Shown: positions 22,468-33,250, counted from the stretch's first letter. The stretch is 64,000 bases of DNA from Dama dama (GCF_033118175.1 NC_083685.1:117932501-117996500); one strand, 5' to 3'. The notes: generated by a model not told the origin, from the sequence alone. Numbers and translations are program-made.

Positions 22468-23223
22468 GAAATCATGGTGACCGCATCTTCAGCTGAGCCC
22501 TACCGTCTCTGCTTCTGCCCATCACAGCTGTGTCACACACACGAAATGTTCTTTCTCCGCCTGGCATTGGTTCCGCCACACAAACCTGGGCTGCAATGTT
22601 ATCAAGCGGTGGGGCCACCTGGGGCTGGATTCCACTCCAGTTCAACTCTGAGCTTTTGCCTGAATGGCCTGGAATCCACTGCTTCCACTACATGGATTAG
22701 TTGCATCCGTCTTGAAAGAAGAGACCAGCTTGGGTTTGGCAAACAGCCAGCTGTGTGCAACCGGCAGGAGGGCGGGGGTGGTGGGGTGGGGGTGGGGAGT
22801 GGAGGGGAAGGCGCCCTCTTTGGGGGCTGGGTCGGCTTGTAGTCTGTGTTGGTTATCTGTGGGCTCCTGCCTCTTCAAGGTGTCTGCTTATCTTGGCGTC
22901 TTCTGCACAGCCGTGGAACGTGCAAAACCTTGCACAAACCAGGTGCTCATTGCTTGTTGAATAAGCCCTGATGAGCAAAGGTGATATATTGGATTGTCTG
23001 GAGTCACATTGCCTAGATTTTCACTTTTTGCTTTCAATATCACATCCCCATATGCCAACACCTCCCGCAAAAGAGAGAGAAGCACCTGTGTTGGTCTTGG
23101 CACACGATCTGTTCAAGGGCAGGGAGGGGTCATCTTTGTTCTCTATTGCTCTGTGCATGTGTATGTGTGCATATGTGTGATCCCAAGCTCCTGTGGGTGT
23201 TCACACACATGTCTACTTATGTA
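22468..23223. other. Intergenic DNA; G-rich tract at 22770-22815
   Basis: Unique sequence. GGAGGGCGGGGGTGGTGGGG and neighbours form a G-rich stretch; GTGTGCATATGTGTG lies near 23160. Open frames of up to 122 codons look like chance. Confidence 0.4.
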
Positions 23224-23378
23224 GTTTTTTCTTAATTTGTCTGCGCTGAGTCTTAGTTGGAGCATGCGGGATCTTTCAGGTGTTGCATGTGGGATCTAGT
23301 TCCCCGACCAGGTATCAAGCCTGGGCCCCCTGCATTGGGAGTGTGGAGTCTTAGCCACTGGACTACCAGGGATGTCCC
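23224..23378 (-). mobile_element. CHR-type SINE
   Basis: TGCGCTGAGTCTTAGTTGGA, GGATCTAGTTCCCCGACCAG, CCACTGGACTACCAGGGATG. Confidence 0.85.
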
Positions 23379-23950
23379 TGGCTACTTACGTTTGCTCATG
23401 GACCAAGGGTTGGACAGCTGTGTCCCTGAAAGACAGCAAGTGGAACTCTGACAAATTCAGAGTTGAATACAGTTAGATCAACAGATCCCAACCTGTTCAA
23501 GTTTAAGGATCCTTCTTTAACTAACAAAAAAATTGCAGACTCTCATATAAACTTGTCTTTTCTGCATTTGCAAATTGATTTTTAAAAAATGTCCCTATGC
23601 ATTTGAAAACCTTTTGCAATGATTCCCAATCTCTCCAGATCTGGGGGTGCACTTCCCACATAGACCTTTAACACCAGAAAGGAATACCTCCTGTGAACCC
23701 CTAACATTCTAGCAACTTTCCCCCTAAACAAACATGACCAAAAGCGTGAGCAAAGTACCACAAGCCCCAGAGGCCACGTACATCGGTTCTCTGATGCATC
23801 CTCTGAATCTCACACAGGATCTGCACCTTAACAGGTACTGAGAAAACATCCAAAAAGGTGAGGATGGAATGGCTGGTTAGGCTCACTCACCAGCAATGCT
23901 CTATGGTCCTGCACACCAGCCTCAAAGAGCATGATTCCAAGTTCTACGTA
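23379..23950. other. Intergenic DNA, no feature recognised
   Basis: Unique or too diverged to name. Confidence 0.4.
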
Positions 23951-24123
23951 AGGGACTTCCCTGGCGGTCCAGTGGCTAACAGTCCATGCTCCCAATGCAG
24001 GGGGCCTGGGTTTGATCCCTAGTCAGGGAACTAGAGCCCACAAGCCATGACAAAAATTTGGGATCTGGAGGGCCAAAACTAAGATCTAGTGTAAGCCAAA
24101 TATATAAATAAATATGTTTTTTA
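23951..24123 (+). mobile_element. CHR-type SINE
   Basis: AGGGACTTCCCTGGCGGTCC, GGGCCTGGGTTTGATCCCTA, ending GTAAGCCAAATATATAAATA. Flanking AAGTTCTACGTA and AAGTTCTGTGTA. Confidence 0.85.
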
Positions 24124-24819
24124 AAAGTTCTGTGTAGAAGGCCTGACTTAGTATCCTTAAACTTGGCTCTGCAACAAATATCACATTACTTTATTATCAT
24201 GAAATGAAATAAAGTCTGTTCCTGGGCCTCCATTCTGCCAGCCTGTTGGGAAATTTAACGTTGGCCTCAATCGGCAAATCCCTTCTCTGCCTGGAGTTGC
24301 ACAAGAATCTGGAAGGATCATGTGGTTCCTGGAAAACGGGAAGGGAAGTGACTCTGGCTGTGGTCCCTGCTCAAGCTCCTTGTGATTGGGGCTCCCAGGG
24401 TCCTGAGAAGACTGGTGGCTTCCCAGGCTCCCCGTTACATGAGCTGTAAGGGGATCGTGGCCGAGGCTGCAAGCCCCAGGCCCAGCGTCCAGCCTCCCTG
24501 GACACCCTGTGCCATCAGACACTTCCCTGAGGGACCAGACTCCTTCACAGGGATAGAGCACCCTCCCCAGTTTGGGGGACTCTCCTTTGCCGGCTGCTCC
24601 TCCTCTGTTCCTCCCAACTACCACCTTCCTTGAATTGAGGGGCACACACAGGGCCTCAGCTGGACTTTCTAGAGCTGTGCCTGGTGGCAGGAGCCGAAGG
24701 ACCCCAGAGGGAACTAAAGACACATTGTACCTCAGTGACTGGCCCTGCCACAGGGACCCATCAGAAGGACCACATGCCTGCCTCGTGTCTAACTCTTCTG
24801 GGTTATTTCTTTCTTTCTG
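24124..24819. other. Intergenic DNA, GC-rich, no feature recognised
   Basis: Long overlapping open frames on both strands (up to 180 codons, minus, 24181-24723) reflect GC content; no recognisable domain. Confidence 0.4.
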
Positions 24820-25164
24820 TTTTAATTAATTAAATAATTCTTGGCTGTGCTGGGTCATCTCTGCTACATGAGGGCTGTCTCTAGTTGCAGCGAGCAGGGG
24901 CTACTCTTCGTTGCAGTGGGTGGGCTTCTCACTGCAGTGGGCTCTCTTGTTGCAGAGCACAGGCTCTAGGGCGCTTGGGCTTCAGTGCTTGAAGCACGTG
25001 GGCTCGGTAGTTGCAACTCCCGGGCTCTAGAGCGCAGGCTCAGTAGTCATGGTGTGAACTTTAGTTGCTCCTCAGTATGTGGGATCTTCCTGGATCAGGG
25101 ATCGAACCCATGTCCCCTGCATCGGCAGGCAGATTCTCAACCACTGGACCACCAGGGAAGCCCC
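24820..25164 (-). mobile_element. Long CHR-type SINE
   Basis: TTGGCTGTGCTGGGTCATCT, GTTGCAGAGCACAGGCTCTA, GGATCTTCCTGGATCAGGGA, CCACTGGACCACCAGGGAAG. Full-length reverse copy. Confidence 0.88.
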
Positions 25165-25813
25165 AGGTTGTTCCTAAATAATTCAAACCCCAAAGAGCTT
25201 CTTCTGCCTTCTTGTTTTTCTGAAACTGACTTGCCAGAGAAGTAACCTGGAATCTGAACCCGTCTTAGCTCAGGGACACATCTTTCACTGAGCGGCTGGT
25301 GGTGTGACAGAGCTTCTCCAGATGGTGTCAGATCCTGGCTTGGGGTTCACCTTCGCTTTGGAGGCACCGAAATCCACTCTTTTTCCTTTTTCTAGGACCC
25401 AGTCCTGGGCTCCTTCAAAGTCCCAACAGCAGGAGGTTTTCTCGCTCGGGGAGGGGAGTGTTGGTTGTACCAGAAAACTAGTGGAATAGTTTCTGGCATG
25501 AAACCAGACCCTCTTGTGCCAAGAGGTTCCAGGAAAACCAGCACATCCCAGGACTGGGAGGAAGCAAGGCATCAACTGGGGAGTTTTTCCTAATGAATCC
25601 AATAAATCCTTGGAAAAATAATCCACCAAAGGTCAGATATAGATAGAAAACAACATTGCAGGCTTTGGGAGGAATTTTTTTCCCTTAAAAAGAGAGAAAA
25701 ATAGAAAATATTCCATGCATTGGTTCAAAATAAATAACTAAGAATATGAAACTCATCTATTCATGTAAGAAATATATAAACTTTAGTTCTACATGATGGT
25801 CAGTTAATTGGGG
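25165..25813. other. Intergenic DNA, no feature recognised
   Basis: Unique sequence, AT-rich from 25620 on. Confidence 0.4.
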
Positions 25814-25946
25814 GTGAAAGTAAAAGTGTTAGTCGCTCAGTTATGTCCGACTCTTTGGGACCCCATGGACTGTAACCTGCCAGGTTCCTCCATCCACGAA
25901 ATTCCCCAGGCAAGAATACAGGAGTGGGTTGCCAGTCCCTTCTTCA
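25814..25946 (-). mobile_element. Bov-A SINE (single unit)
   Basis: GTGAAAGTAAAAGTGTTAGT, GGGACCCCATGGACTGTAAC, CAGGAGTGGGTTGCCAGTCC. Flanked by TAATTGGGGGTGA and TAATTGGGAGTGA. Confidence 0.9.
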
Positions 25947-26370
25947 TAATTGGGAGTGAGGGGGGAGAAAAGGAAAAGAGGAATTTGAGGAGAAAAAGAA
26001 GTAGAAAGAGGAATCAGAGAAAGGATAAGAAATGAGAGGGAGAACTTGGAGGAAGATTAGAGAAAGAAACCAAATAATATTTTCAGAGGCAGAGACATGA
26101 GACACAAGAGAACAGGGCAGGGTGAAAGAACCCCAGAAGGAGCAGGCTCAGATTATGTTACAGATACCAAGAACAGAGGGGTGGTTACCAAAGCGGAAGG
26201 GGTGTGGGGGCAGAGGGAGGCGGGTAAAGGAAGTCAGCTGTATGGTGATGGATGGAAACTGAATTTTTGGTGCTGAGCACGCTGCAATGGGTACAGAAGT
26301 CATAATATAATGTTGTACACACGAAGCATATTATACACCACTGTTTACCTTAATTTAAAACAATGTTATT
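25947..26370. other. Purine-rich tract and unnamed DNA
   Basis: 25953-26090 is almost pure A/G on the plus strand (GGAAAAGAGGAATTTGAGG and similar). 26180-26350 (GAACAGAGGGGTGGTTACCA) may be an old LINE-1 3' end. Confidence 0.4.
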
Positions 26371-26490
26371 TGGGGGACTATTCTGGTGGTCCAGTGGTTA
26401 AGACTTCACCCTTCCAAGGTAGGAAGTCTGGGCTCCATCCTTGGTCAGGGAGCCAAGATCCCACATACCTAGTGGCCAGGAAAAAAAAAA
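26371..26490 (+). mobile_element. CHR-type SINE
   Basis: GGGGGACTATTCTGGTGGTC, GGTCAGGGAGCCAAGATCCC, A-run at the end. Confidence 0.8.
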
Positions 26491-26549
26491 AGCGCCCCCC
26501 CCAAATCATAAAAGAAACATAAGTATTATAGCAAATTCAATAAAATTGG

Positions 26550-26742
26550 TCCTATCAAGCTGCTGTATAGTACAGGGAGCTCAGCCCAGGGCTCTGTGAT
26601 GACCTAGAGGGATGGGATATGCGGGAGAGGGAGGCTTAGGAGGGAGGGGGTATATGTATACTTAGAACTGAGTCAGGCTGTTGTTTAGCAGAAACTAGAA
26701 CAACGTTATGAAGCAACTGTACTTCAATTTTAAAAAATAATG
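26550..26742 (+). mobile_element. LINE-1 3' end fragment
   Basis: GCTGTATAGTACAGGGAGCT, GCTCTGTGATGACCTAGAGG, GAAGCAACTGTACTTCAATT plus A-rich end. Confidence 0.65.
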
Positions 26743-26899
26743 TCCACATCAAAACAATATTTAGGAAAAAAAGATCACTTGAAGGTAAATCCTTGTTGTC
26801 ATGCTTTTCTTTTTACGTGAGCATTTGAAACACATGGAAGGTCAGAGCTACGAGGACATGAGGTCATCTTGTCCAATTCCTTCTGGTTGCGTTGGTGTC

Positions 26900-27335
26900 C
26901 CCCTCTTCCACCAAAATTTGTGTCTACCTGGACCCTCAGATTGTGAGCTCCTTTAGAAACAGGGTCTGTGCAGATGTAAATAGTTAAGATGAGGTTACAG
27001 TGGACTAGGGTGGGCCCTAAACCCTACAACTGGTGTGTTTAGGAGACAGTCATGTAAAGACACAGACACTGAGGCATATGGAAGGAGGCCATGGGATGAC
27101 ACAGATGGGGATTAGGGTGGAGCAGCAGCCACGGGGCCCCAAGGATCACCAGCGACCACCAGAAGCTAGAGGAAGCCAGGAAGCAGGCTTCCCTGGAGAC
27201 TCTGGAGGGCTCCTGGAATGGCTGACACTTTGATTTTGGACTTCTCGCCTCCAGAGCCTTGGGAGGGTAAATTTCTGTTGTTTTGAGTCGCAGTTTGTGG
27301 GGGTCTGCTGTGGCAGCCGTAAGAAACTAATTCAC
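26900..27335 (+). mobile_element. Ancient mammalian LTR-type repeat (family uncertain)
   Basis: GCAGATGTAAATAGTTAAGA, GACTAGGGTGGGCCCTAAAC, GACCACCAGAAGCTAGAGG, TTTGATTTTGGACTTCTCGC, AATTTCTGTTGTTTTGAGTC and GGCAGCCGTAAGAAACTAA follow the order of an ERVL/MaLR-like LTR shared by placental mammals. Non-coding remnant, ends not exact; a short CA run follows. Confidence 0.5.
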
Positions 27336-27369
27336 ACACACACACAAAAAAAAAAACCTAATTCACCAT

Positions 27370-27681
27370 TTTCTTTAAAAAAATTTTTTTTTAATTTATT
27401 CATTCATTTATTTATTTTTGACTGCACTGGGTCTTTGCTGCTGCACGAAGGCTTTCCCCAGTTGCAGTGACTGGGTTACTCTCTAGCTGCAGCAAGCAGG
27501 CTTCTCATTGCAGTGATGTCTCTTGTTGCAGAGCATAGGTTCTAGGGCACATGGGCTCAGTAGTTACAGTACACGGGCTTAGTCGCTCCGAGGCATTTGG
27601 GATCTTCCTAGACCAGGGATTGAACTCACGTTTCCTGCATTGGCAGGCAGATTCTTTACCACTGAGCCACCACGGAAGCCC
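27370..27681 (-). mobile_element. Long CHR-type SINE
   Basis: TTATTTTTGACTGCACTGGG, GTTGCAGAGCATAGGTTCTA, GGCAGGCAGATTCTTTACCA, CCACCACGGAAGCCC. Flanked by AATTCACCATTTTCTTT and AGTACACCATTTTCTTT. Confidence 0.88.
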
Positions 27682-27704
27682 AGTACACCATTTTCTTTCT
27701 TTCT

Positions 27705-28064
27705 TTTCTTTTTGGCTGCACCGGGTCTTAGTGGCACTCCCACCCAGAAAGTTTAGCGGCTGGACAGGGAGTGGCAGAGACTCAGATACGGCAGGAAATT
27801 TCTGTATGTCCAGGTTCCAAGGGCTAGATGGGCATGCCCTCTTCTCTTTTCTCTTCTCCCACCCTTTCTTCACCTCTCTTCTCTCCACTTAGGTCTTAGT
27901 GGCGTGGGGTCTTTGATCTTTATTGCAGTCTGCAGGATGTTTAATTGAAGCATGAGAACTCTTAGATGCAGCGTGTGGGATCTAGTTCCCTGATCAGGGA
28001 TCAAACCTGGGCCCCCTGCCTCGGGAGCATGCAGTCTTAGCTGCTGGACCACCAGGGAAGTCCC
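27705..28064 (-). mobile_element. CHR-type SINE interrupted by an orphan insert
   Basis: Left part TTTCTTTTTGGCTGCACCGG (27704-27723) leading into GGTCTTAGTGG; right part from a second GGTCTTAGTGG (27892) to GGACCACCAGGGAAGTCCC. The insert at 27735-27891 is described separately. Confidence 0.82.
27735..27891. mobile_element. Unclassified 157-bp insertion with 11-bp target duplication
   Basis: Flanked by perfect GGTCTTAGTGG (27724-27734 and 27892-27902) inside a CHR SINE. Content: GC-balanced left half (GGCTGGACAGGGAGTGGCAG) and pyrimidine-rich right end (CTCTTCTCCCACCCTTTCTT). No A- or T-tail and no family that I recognise. The duplication supports insertion by target-primed or similar integration. 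Confidence 0.6.
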
Positions 28065-28556
28065 TAATATGCTTTCTTTTGCAGGAGAAGAACTGCAGGA
28101 TGTGTGACATCACTAAGGTTGTGGAGTCAACTGGAAGCCAATCTCCCACTCCAACTTGCCTTTTACTTTTCTTGAAGAATTTTATTTATTTCCAGCATCT
28201 TCCAGCCTCTCTGAACATGAGAATAATTTCTCTCTTCATTGTCAAAGTTCACATTGAAATATTCTTTTCCTGTTGAATTAGGACATGTATGCAGGGATAA
28301 TTCAGGCTTCAGAAACACTTTGGACTCAGAAGCTTTTCAGATTATTTACTGCATATTCCTTTGGCATTCCAGCGCCGTCTAATAGGTTATTACTTTTGAG
28401 AGATGAGGCTGTCTCTTTTGAACACTGAAATCACTATTTCTTTATTCTGAGCTGTGTTTTCAAGGCAAGCCAAGTCCCTCTTAGGACATTGGACTTAAAA
28501 CTGTCCATGAAGCAGGCCCTTTGATAAGAAATGGATTGACCTCTTTCTGGGTTTTC
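28065..28556. other. Intergenic DNA, no feature recognised
   Basis: Unique AT-rich sequence. Confidence 0.4.
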
Positions 28557-28954
28557 TTTTCAAAATATTTTTTGATGTGAAGTGAAAGTCACTCAGTTGT
28601 ATCTGACTCTTTGTGAACCCATGGAATATACAGTCCATAGAATTCTCCAGGCCAGAATACTGGAGTGGGTAGCCTTTTTATTCTCCAGGGGATCTTCCCA
28701 ACCCAGGAATCGAACTGAGGTCTCCTGCATGGCAGGCGGATTCTTTACCAACTGAGCTATCGGGGAAGCCCTGATTTTTTATGTGAACCATTTTTAAATA
28801 GTCTTCATTGAATTTGTTAAACATTGCCTCTGTTTCATGTTTTGGTTTTTTGGCCCCGAGGCACATGGGATCTTAACTTCTAGAACAGGGAAGGAACCTG
28901 GACTGCTGCATTGGAAGTCGAAGCCTTAACCACTGGACAGCCAGAGAAGTCCCA
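28557..28954 (-). mobile_element. CHR-type SINE split by Bov-tA
   Basis: Outer target duplication CTTTCTGGGTTTTC (28543-28556 and 28955-28968). The CHR body resumes after the nested SINE at GTGAACCATTTTTAAATAG and ends CACTGGACAGCCAGAGAAG. Confidence 0.8.
28577..28771 (-). mobile_element. Bov-tA SINE nested in CHR
   Basis: GTGAAGTGAAAGTCACTCAG, CAGGCCAGAATACTGGAGTG, GAGCTATCGGGGAAGCCCTG. Confidence 0.9.
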
Positions 28955-29309
28955 CTTTCTGGGTTTTCAACTGAAATCAAATCATATGGAGAATGCATGA
29001 GTTTTTTAATTGTTTCATAGTTAACCCTTTTTTGGATTATGTCTCTGAGAGACTGATAAAAGCTATGCACTCTCTGTCCCAGAGTACTGTATACTCTTAG
29101 AACCCTTTTCACCCACTCTCGGGGGCTCACAGACAACATGCCCTACCCCCAGTCCCCTGTGGACCCCAGCTACGGAGACTGTCTGTTGGGCAGCCACCCT
29201 CCTCCAGTTCACCTTCTCAACTTGAGGCTCATGGTGGTAAGTGAGCAAGGGTCACATCTGACCTATGGCAGAGGTGTTCTCTCCAACATGCTAATGACGC
29301 TGGTGTGTG
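28955..29309. other. Intergenic DNA, no feature recognised
   Basis: Unique sequence between two SINEs; nothing named. Confidence 0.4.
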
Positions 29310-29508
29310 TCTATTACTTGCTCAGTTGTGTCTGACTCTTGCAACCCCATGGACTGTAGCCCACCAGGCTCCTCTGTCCATGGAATTCACCAGGCAAGAA
29401 TACCGGAGTGAGTTGTCATTCCCTTCTCCAGGGCATCTTCCCCACCCAGGGATCAAACCCACGTCTTCTGCACTTCAGGCAAGTTCTTCAGCATCTGAGC
29501 CACTGGTG
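29310..29508 (-). mobile_element. Bov-tA SINE
   Basis: CTTGCTCAGTTGTGTCTGAC, CCACCAGGCTCCTCTGTCCA, CAGCATCTGAGCCACTGGTG. Confidence 0.9.
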
Positions 29509-29799
29509 AGACTGGTGGAGACTCTTAAAAACAACTGTGCTCAGAAACTGAGGTCTAGCTGAGCAACCTTGGGGGACCTTCTCCCTAAAACTCTCAAAGA
29601 TTGGGTCAGGCCAATGGGATGCCTGGCGGAAATTCTCCGGGGACAGTGGTGTCTTTTTGAAGAGGACTGATTGGGTCACAGGGGTGACAGGCTGTTTCCC
29701 TGGTATTCTTTGGGGATGCCGTCTTTTCCGTTGTCTCGAGGCCTGAGCACAGGTCCCCCTGTTGTTGGTCCTGCTCCTTGCTCCTCACCCCACCTTTTC
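29509..29799. other. Intergenic DNA, no feature recognised
   Basis: Unique sequence; nothing named. Confidence 0.4.
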
Positions 29800-30060
29800 C
29801 CCCTGCTACCCTCTACCTACCCTCGGTTAGACACTTCATCTTGGACACTTTCTCTGATCCCCCAAAATCTGTGTTAGGAACTCCCTGCCCTGTGTCCCCA
29901 TTTTCTTTGAATTTCTCCATCACCACCTTTGTCCCACTGTTGTAACTGGCTGTTTACTCACCTCTCTCTCTTCTAGACTGTACAGGAGATCAGATGCCAT
30001 GTGATTCTGATAATCTTCCTATTCCCACCAGTGTCAGGAAAACAGATGGATGGATACAAG
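29800..30060 (+). mobile_element. L2 LINE remnant (diverged)
   Basis: CTTTCTCTGATCCCCCAAAA, CTGGCTGTTTACTCACCTCT, CTTCTAGACTGTACAGGAG follow L2 3' order loosely. Confidence 0.35.
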
Positions 30061-30087
30061 CTTGCTGACTGAATACAGGACTAACTG

Positions 30088-30300
30088 CAGGGCTGCTCAA
30101 CCCTGGCACTTTTGGCATTCTGGACTTGGTCTTCCTCTATCACAGGGGCTGTCCTGGGCATTGCAGGGTATTTAATGGTATCCTTGGCTTCTACCCGCCA
30201 CATGCCAGTTGCACCCCCACCCAACTGTGACAACTAAAAATGTGTCCAGAGACTGCCCAGGGACCCTGGGAGATAAAATCACCCTGGTAGAAAACCACTG
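30088..30300 (-). mobile_element. MER20-type nonautonomous hAT transposon
   Basis: CAGGGCTGCTCAACCCTGGC at one end and GTAGAAAACCACTG at the other; internal ACAACTAAAAATGTGTCCAG and GGGCATTGCAGGGTATTTAA match MER20 in reverse. Confidence 0.7.
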
Positions 30301-30943
30301 CGTGCATGAATGAATGTATGTTGATCTTGGGGTCACTTCGCCTATCTTGAGTCTACGTTGGGGTGCGAGAGTCTGGTCAGTCAGTTCCTGCTGGTGGAGC
30401 ACTCAGTACGTGCTCATGAAATGGGTGGCTGACCTCTTGTGGGTTCTCAGAAGTGGGAAAAAATTCTCCTCAGTCTTTTCTAAGTGGTTTCTTCTCTAAT
30501 GATCTATGACAACATGAGGACACAAGAGGGAGCTCTAACTAACGACTTTGAGAGCCGAGAAAATGTCCTTTCTTTCCTGGAAACGGTGACTGGGCCCTCC
30601 CTTTAAGTGACGAGCTCAGGCTTAGCTGCTTGCTATCATGTTGGGACAGTGGAACCAGGATGCTGGATTTAGAGAGATTTTAGCCATTAAATATCCTGAA
30701 AGAAAGATCCCTGGGTGTGTGTGGTCTCCTCCTCAGACATGTAGACTGAGGGGGAAAATAAAGACCCAATCGTGCTCCATAAATAAATCATGAGCAGTAT
30801 GAACAGGGTTTCCCGTTTCCACAGCAGTGGTGGTGCTCTGGTGGCATCAAGGGACCGAGGGGTTGACAAGGGGGCTCGGGGTGCTCCCCAAATCACCGAC
30901 ACATCAACTATCAGGCTTGAAGGCTGTTAGAGACCGTCTAATC
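30301..30943. other. Intergenic DNA, no feature recognised
   Basis: Unique sequence. Confidence 0.4.
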
Positions 30944-31134
30944 CAGCGGTCCCCAATCTTCTTGGCAGCAGGCACCAATTTCATGGAAGACAATTCTTCC
31001 ACAGACCGGGGGTGGGGGTTGGTTTCCGGATGATCCAAACGCATTACATTCATTGCGCACTTTCTTTCTGATCCAATGCTGCTGCTGATCGGACAGGAGG
31101 TAACGATCCACGGCCCAGAGGTTGGGAACCCCTG
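30944..31134 (-). mobile_element. MER1-type nonautonomous hAT transposon with 8-bp target duplication
   Basis: Starts CAGCGGTCCCCAATCTT and ends GGTTGGGAACCCCTG, imperfect terminal inverted repeats. Internal ATTTCATGGAAGACAATTCT matches the MER1 group. Perfect 8-bp duplication GTCTAATC at 30936-30943 and 31135-31142, the length made by hAT transposases. Confidence 0.85.
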
Positions 31135-31142
31135 GTCTAATC

Positions 31143-31538
31143 CTCAGTCTCTGCCCTGAGTCCACAGCCCTGAACACTGGGAAACTGTATAGCATCTTTG
31201 TGATACAACATTGTATGTGTATGTGTGTGTCCATAACTTCCCTCATATTTTGAGAAGAACCTAAACCTTCCAAATGTTAGTCTAACCATCTTATCTTAGA
31301 GATGAAGAATCTAAGAGGCTCCTTCAAGTTTCTGCAGCTGCAGGCTGACAGTCAGGACACATTCTCAGATCTCCTCCACCTTCAGGCCAGGAGGAGGGGG
31401 TGGGGAGGTAGGGGAGTGGGGGAGGCGGTGATGGTGCAGCTGTGATGGGGCCCTGGCCTGTGGGTGGGAAGGTCTGGTCTGAGGACGCAGGGGAGGGTGG
31501 GTCTGGAGGTTTTGAGAGGTGGGAGGGTACTTTGCCAG
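31143..31538. other. Intergenic DNA with G-rich stretch
   Basis: 31388-31530 is strongly G-rich on plus (GGAGGAGGGGGTGGGGAGG and further GGG runs). No repeat family named. Confidence 0.4.
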
Positions 31539-31930
31539 TAGGGTTACCAGATAATATGTAAGATGCCTAGTTAAATTTGGATTTCAGATAAATGAATATT
31601 TTTATAGTGTCAGTATGTTCCAAACGTTACCTGGGACATGTAGTGGTTGGTGGTTTAGTTGTTAAGTCGTGTCCAACTCTTGCAACCTCATGGACTCTAG
31701 CCTGCCGGATTCCTCTGTCCATGGAATTCTCCAGGCAAGAATACTGGAGTGAGTTGCCATTTCCTTCTCCCGGGGATCTTCCCGACCCAGGAACTGAACC
31801 CTGGTCTCCTGCATTGCAGGCAGATTCTCTACCAACTGAGCTACGAGGGAAGCCCTACATGGGATATACTTAAACTCAAAAATTATTTGTTGTTTATCTG
31901 GAATTCAAATGTAGCCAGGCATCCTGGTTT
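31539..31930. mobile_element. Palindromic DNA-transposon remnant split by Bov-tA
   Basis: Left arm (GGGTTACCAGATAATATG, AGTTAAATTTGGATTTCAGA) and right arm (GTTTATCTGGAATTCAAATG, CCAGGCATCCTGG) are inverted copies, with the Bov-tA (31649-31855) in the middle. Pattern of an old miniature element; I cannot give a sure family name. Confidence 0.55.
31649..31855 (-). mobile_element. Bov-tA SINE
   Basis: GGTTTAGTTGTTAAGTCGTG, AGAATACTGGAGTGAGTTGC, GAGCTACGAGGGAAGCCCTA. Confidence 0.9.
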
Positions 31931-32239
31931 TGGGTGGCGGGAGGGCATGGGGGTGGGGGTGGGGGTTGTTACTATTTTTGCTCAATCTGATAACAGCCTA
32001 GCAAGCAAGCTTCAGCTGCGAAGCCGACACTGAAGTAGCCCCTGATGGATATTAATGACTCAGTGTGCCTGACTCAGACTACCTCTGGCGTCAGTGAAGG
32101 CCACAGAGGCCCTGGCCTGCTGACAGAACCTGCGTGGTTCTCTCTGTGGCCTCCTAGGCTTTGATGGAGGAGTCCTCGGGCATGACAGATATTCTGTATG
32201 TGTACGGCCTCTCAGAAGATGACATCTCACGGGTCTGTG

Positions 32240-33250
32240 AAAAGTGAAGATCAGATTTATTTAATACAACACCCCGCAGGGCCTCTGCACTGCGTAGCTG
32301 AGGAGGACGAGGGAGGTGGCTTCGGTGGGGCGAGCTCACGAGTGCAGTCCCGCCACGGAAGGGCCACAGCCCCTCGTCCACACTCAGGACACCATCAGAA
32401 ACACCTGAGGACCTCGGGAGACCATTCCTTTTAGCAAGGAATAAATAACAAAAAATTAGTAAGAAAAATATGCATTTCGTTTTTCTATTAAAAAAAAAAA
32501 CATTTGCTGGAGGCAGCCATCTTCCTGTCCTTTGGCCTTCAGCGTGGTAGAGGAAAAGAAACAAAAGGGGATAGAAAACCAGCCTAGGAACATCTGTGCT
32601 TTGTCCAACTTCATTTTCTGTTTGGTGCATTGCCCAGAAATGAACCTCGTCTTCAAGTTGGCATCTCAAAAGGGTCGCTCCCAAGCAGCTTTTTCTCCCC
32701 GTTGTGGCAGGCGAGGTCGTGGAGAGGACAGGGTGCAGCTGTCCACTCCAGGCTGTGCAGTTGCAAGGAACAAGGACTGCCTAGAACCACAGACCCTCAA
32801 AGGACCAAAGGCAAAGAGAAAAACTAGCCCCTAAGCTAGACCATTCTCTAGGGGGAACTGACTACAAAACAGAAACCGGCTTCTGTGGATGAGAGTACTT
32901 GGACAAGTTCTCGATTTCTGCACAAGACAAAATATTCAAGTTTCAAAATATCCCAATGGCCAGTTTACCCTGAACCTCTGGCTGCCACTTTCCACTCCTG
33001 AGGATGCTCCAACTTGCTGGGAGGCGGGCTGTGTGGGAAACTAACCAGCCTGTCTGTTAGCTCTTTATACCCAACATAAAAGTAGTTAAGATGGATTTAA
33101 TAACTGGTGACTTGGCCTGACGAATTGCTACGTTCGGTGGGAGCAGGGCAGGTCCATAAATAAGTGCACAAAACTCTTGCGATACAGGAATCATCTGCTC
33201 GTCTTGGAATGTGGGTGTCCTCCCAGGGAGGTGCGTGTGCTCACGGAGTC
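32240..33250 (-). other. PECAM1: PECAM1 3' untranslated region (probable extent)
   Basis: About 1.0 kb between the stop codon and the first convincing minus-strand AATAAA (32256-32261). It is free of recognisable SINEs or LINEs, unlike the DNA on both sides, which supports its being transcribed exon sequence. It contains an A-run on the plus strand (32491-32500, U-run in the message). The open frames inside it are read as chance. The exact cleavage site is inferred, and longer or shorter forms are possible. Confidence 0.6.
32256..32261 (-). terminator. PECAM1: Candidate polyadenylation signal of PECAM1
   Basis: Canonical AATAAA on the minus strand (plus-strand TTTATT), about 990 nt after the stop codon. 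It is followed 10-30 nt downstream by an A/G-mixed stretch and then a G/T-containing stretch (plus 32205-32240). It is the first canonical hexamer after the stop codon that I found on this strand. Confidence 0.55.

Noticed and set aside
24181..24723. 180-codon minus-strand frame in intergenic DNA
   Set aside because: No recognisable domain; three other frames are open in the same GC-rich interval.
1..32239. Search for exons of genes that neighbour PECAM1 in other mammals (for example TEX2) in the left part
   Set aside because: No recognisable coding block with splice sites was found; the interval reads as intergenic.
32154..32684. 176-codon minus-strand frame near the PECAM1 3' end
   Set aside because: Lies inside and beyond the presumed 3' UTR, after the gene's stop codon, and crosses the polyadenylation signal.
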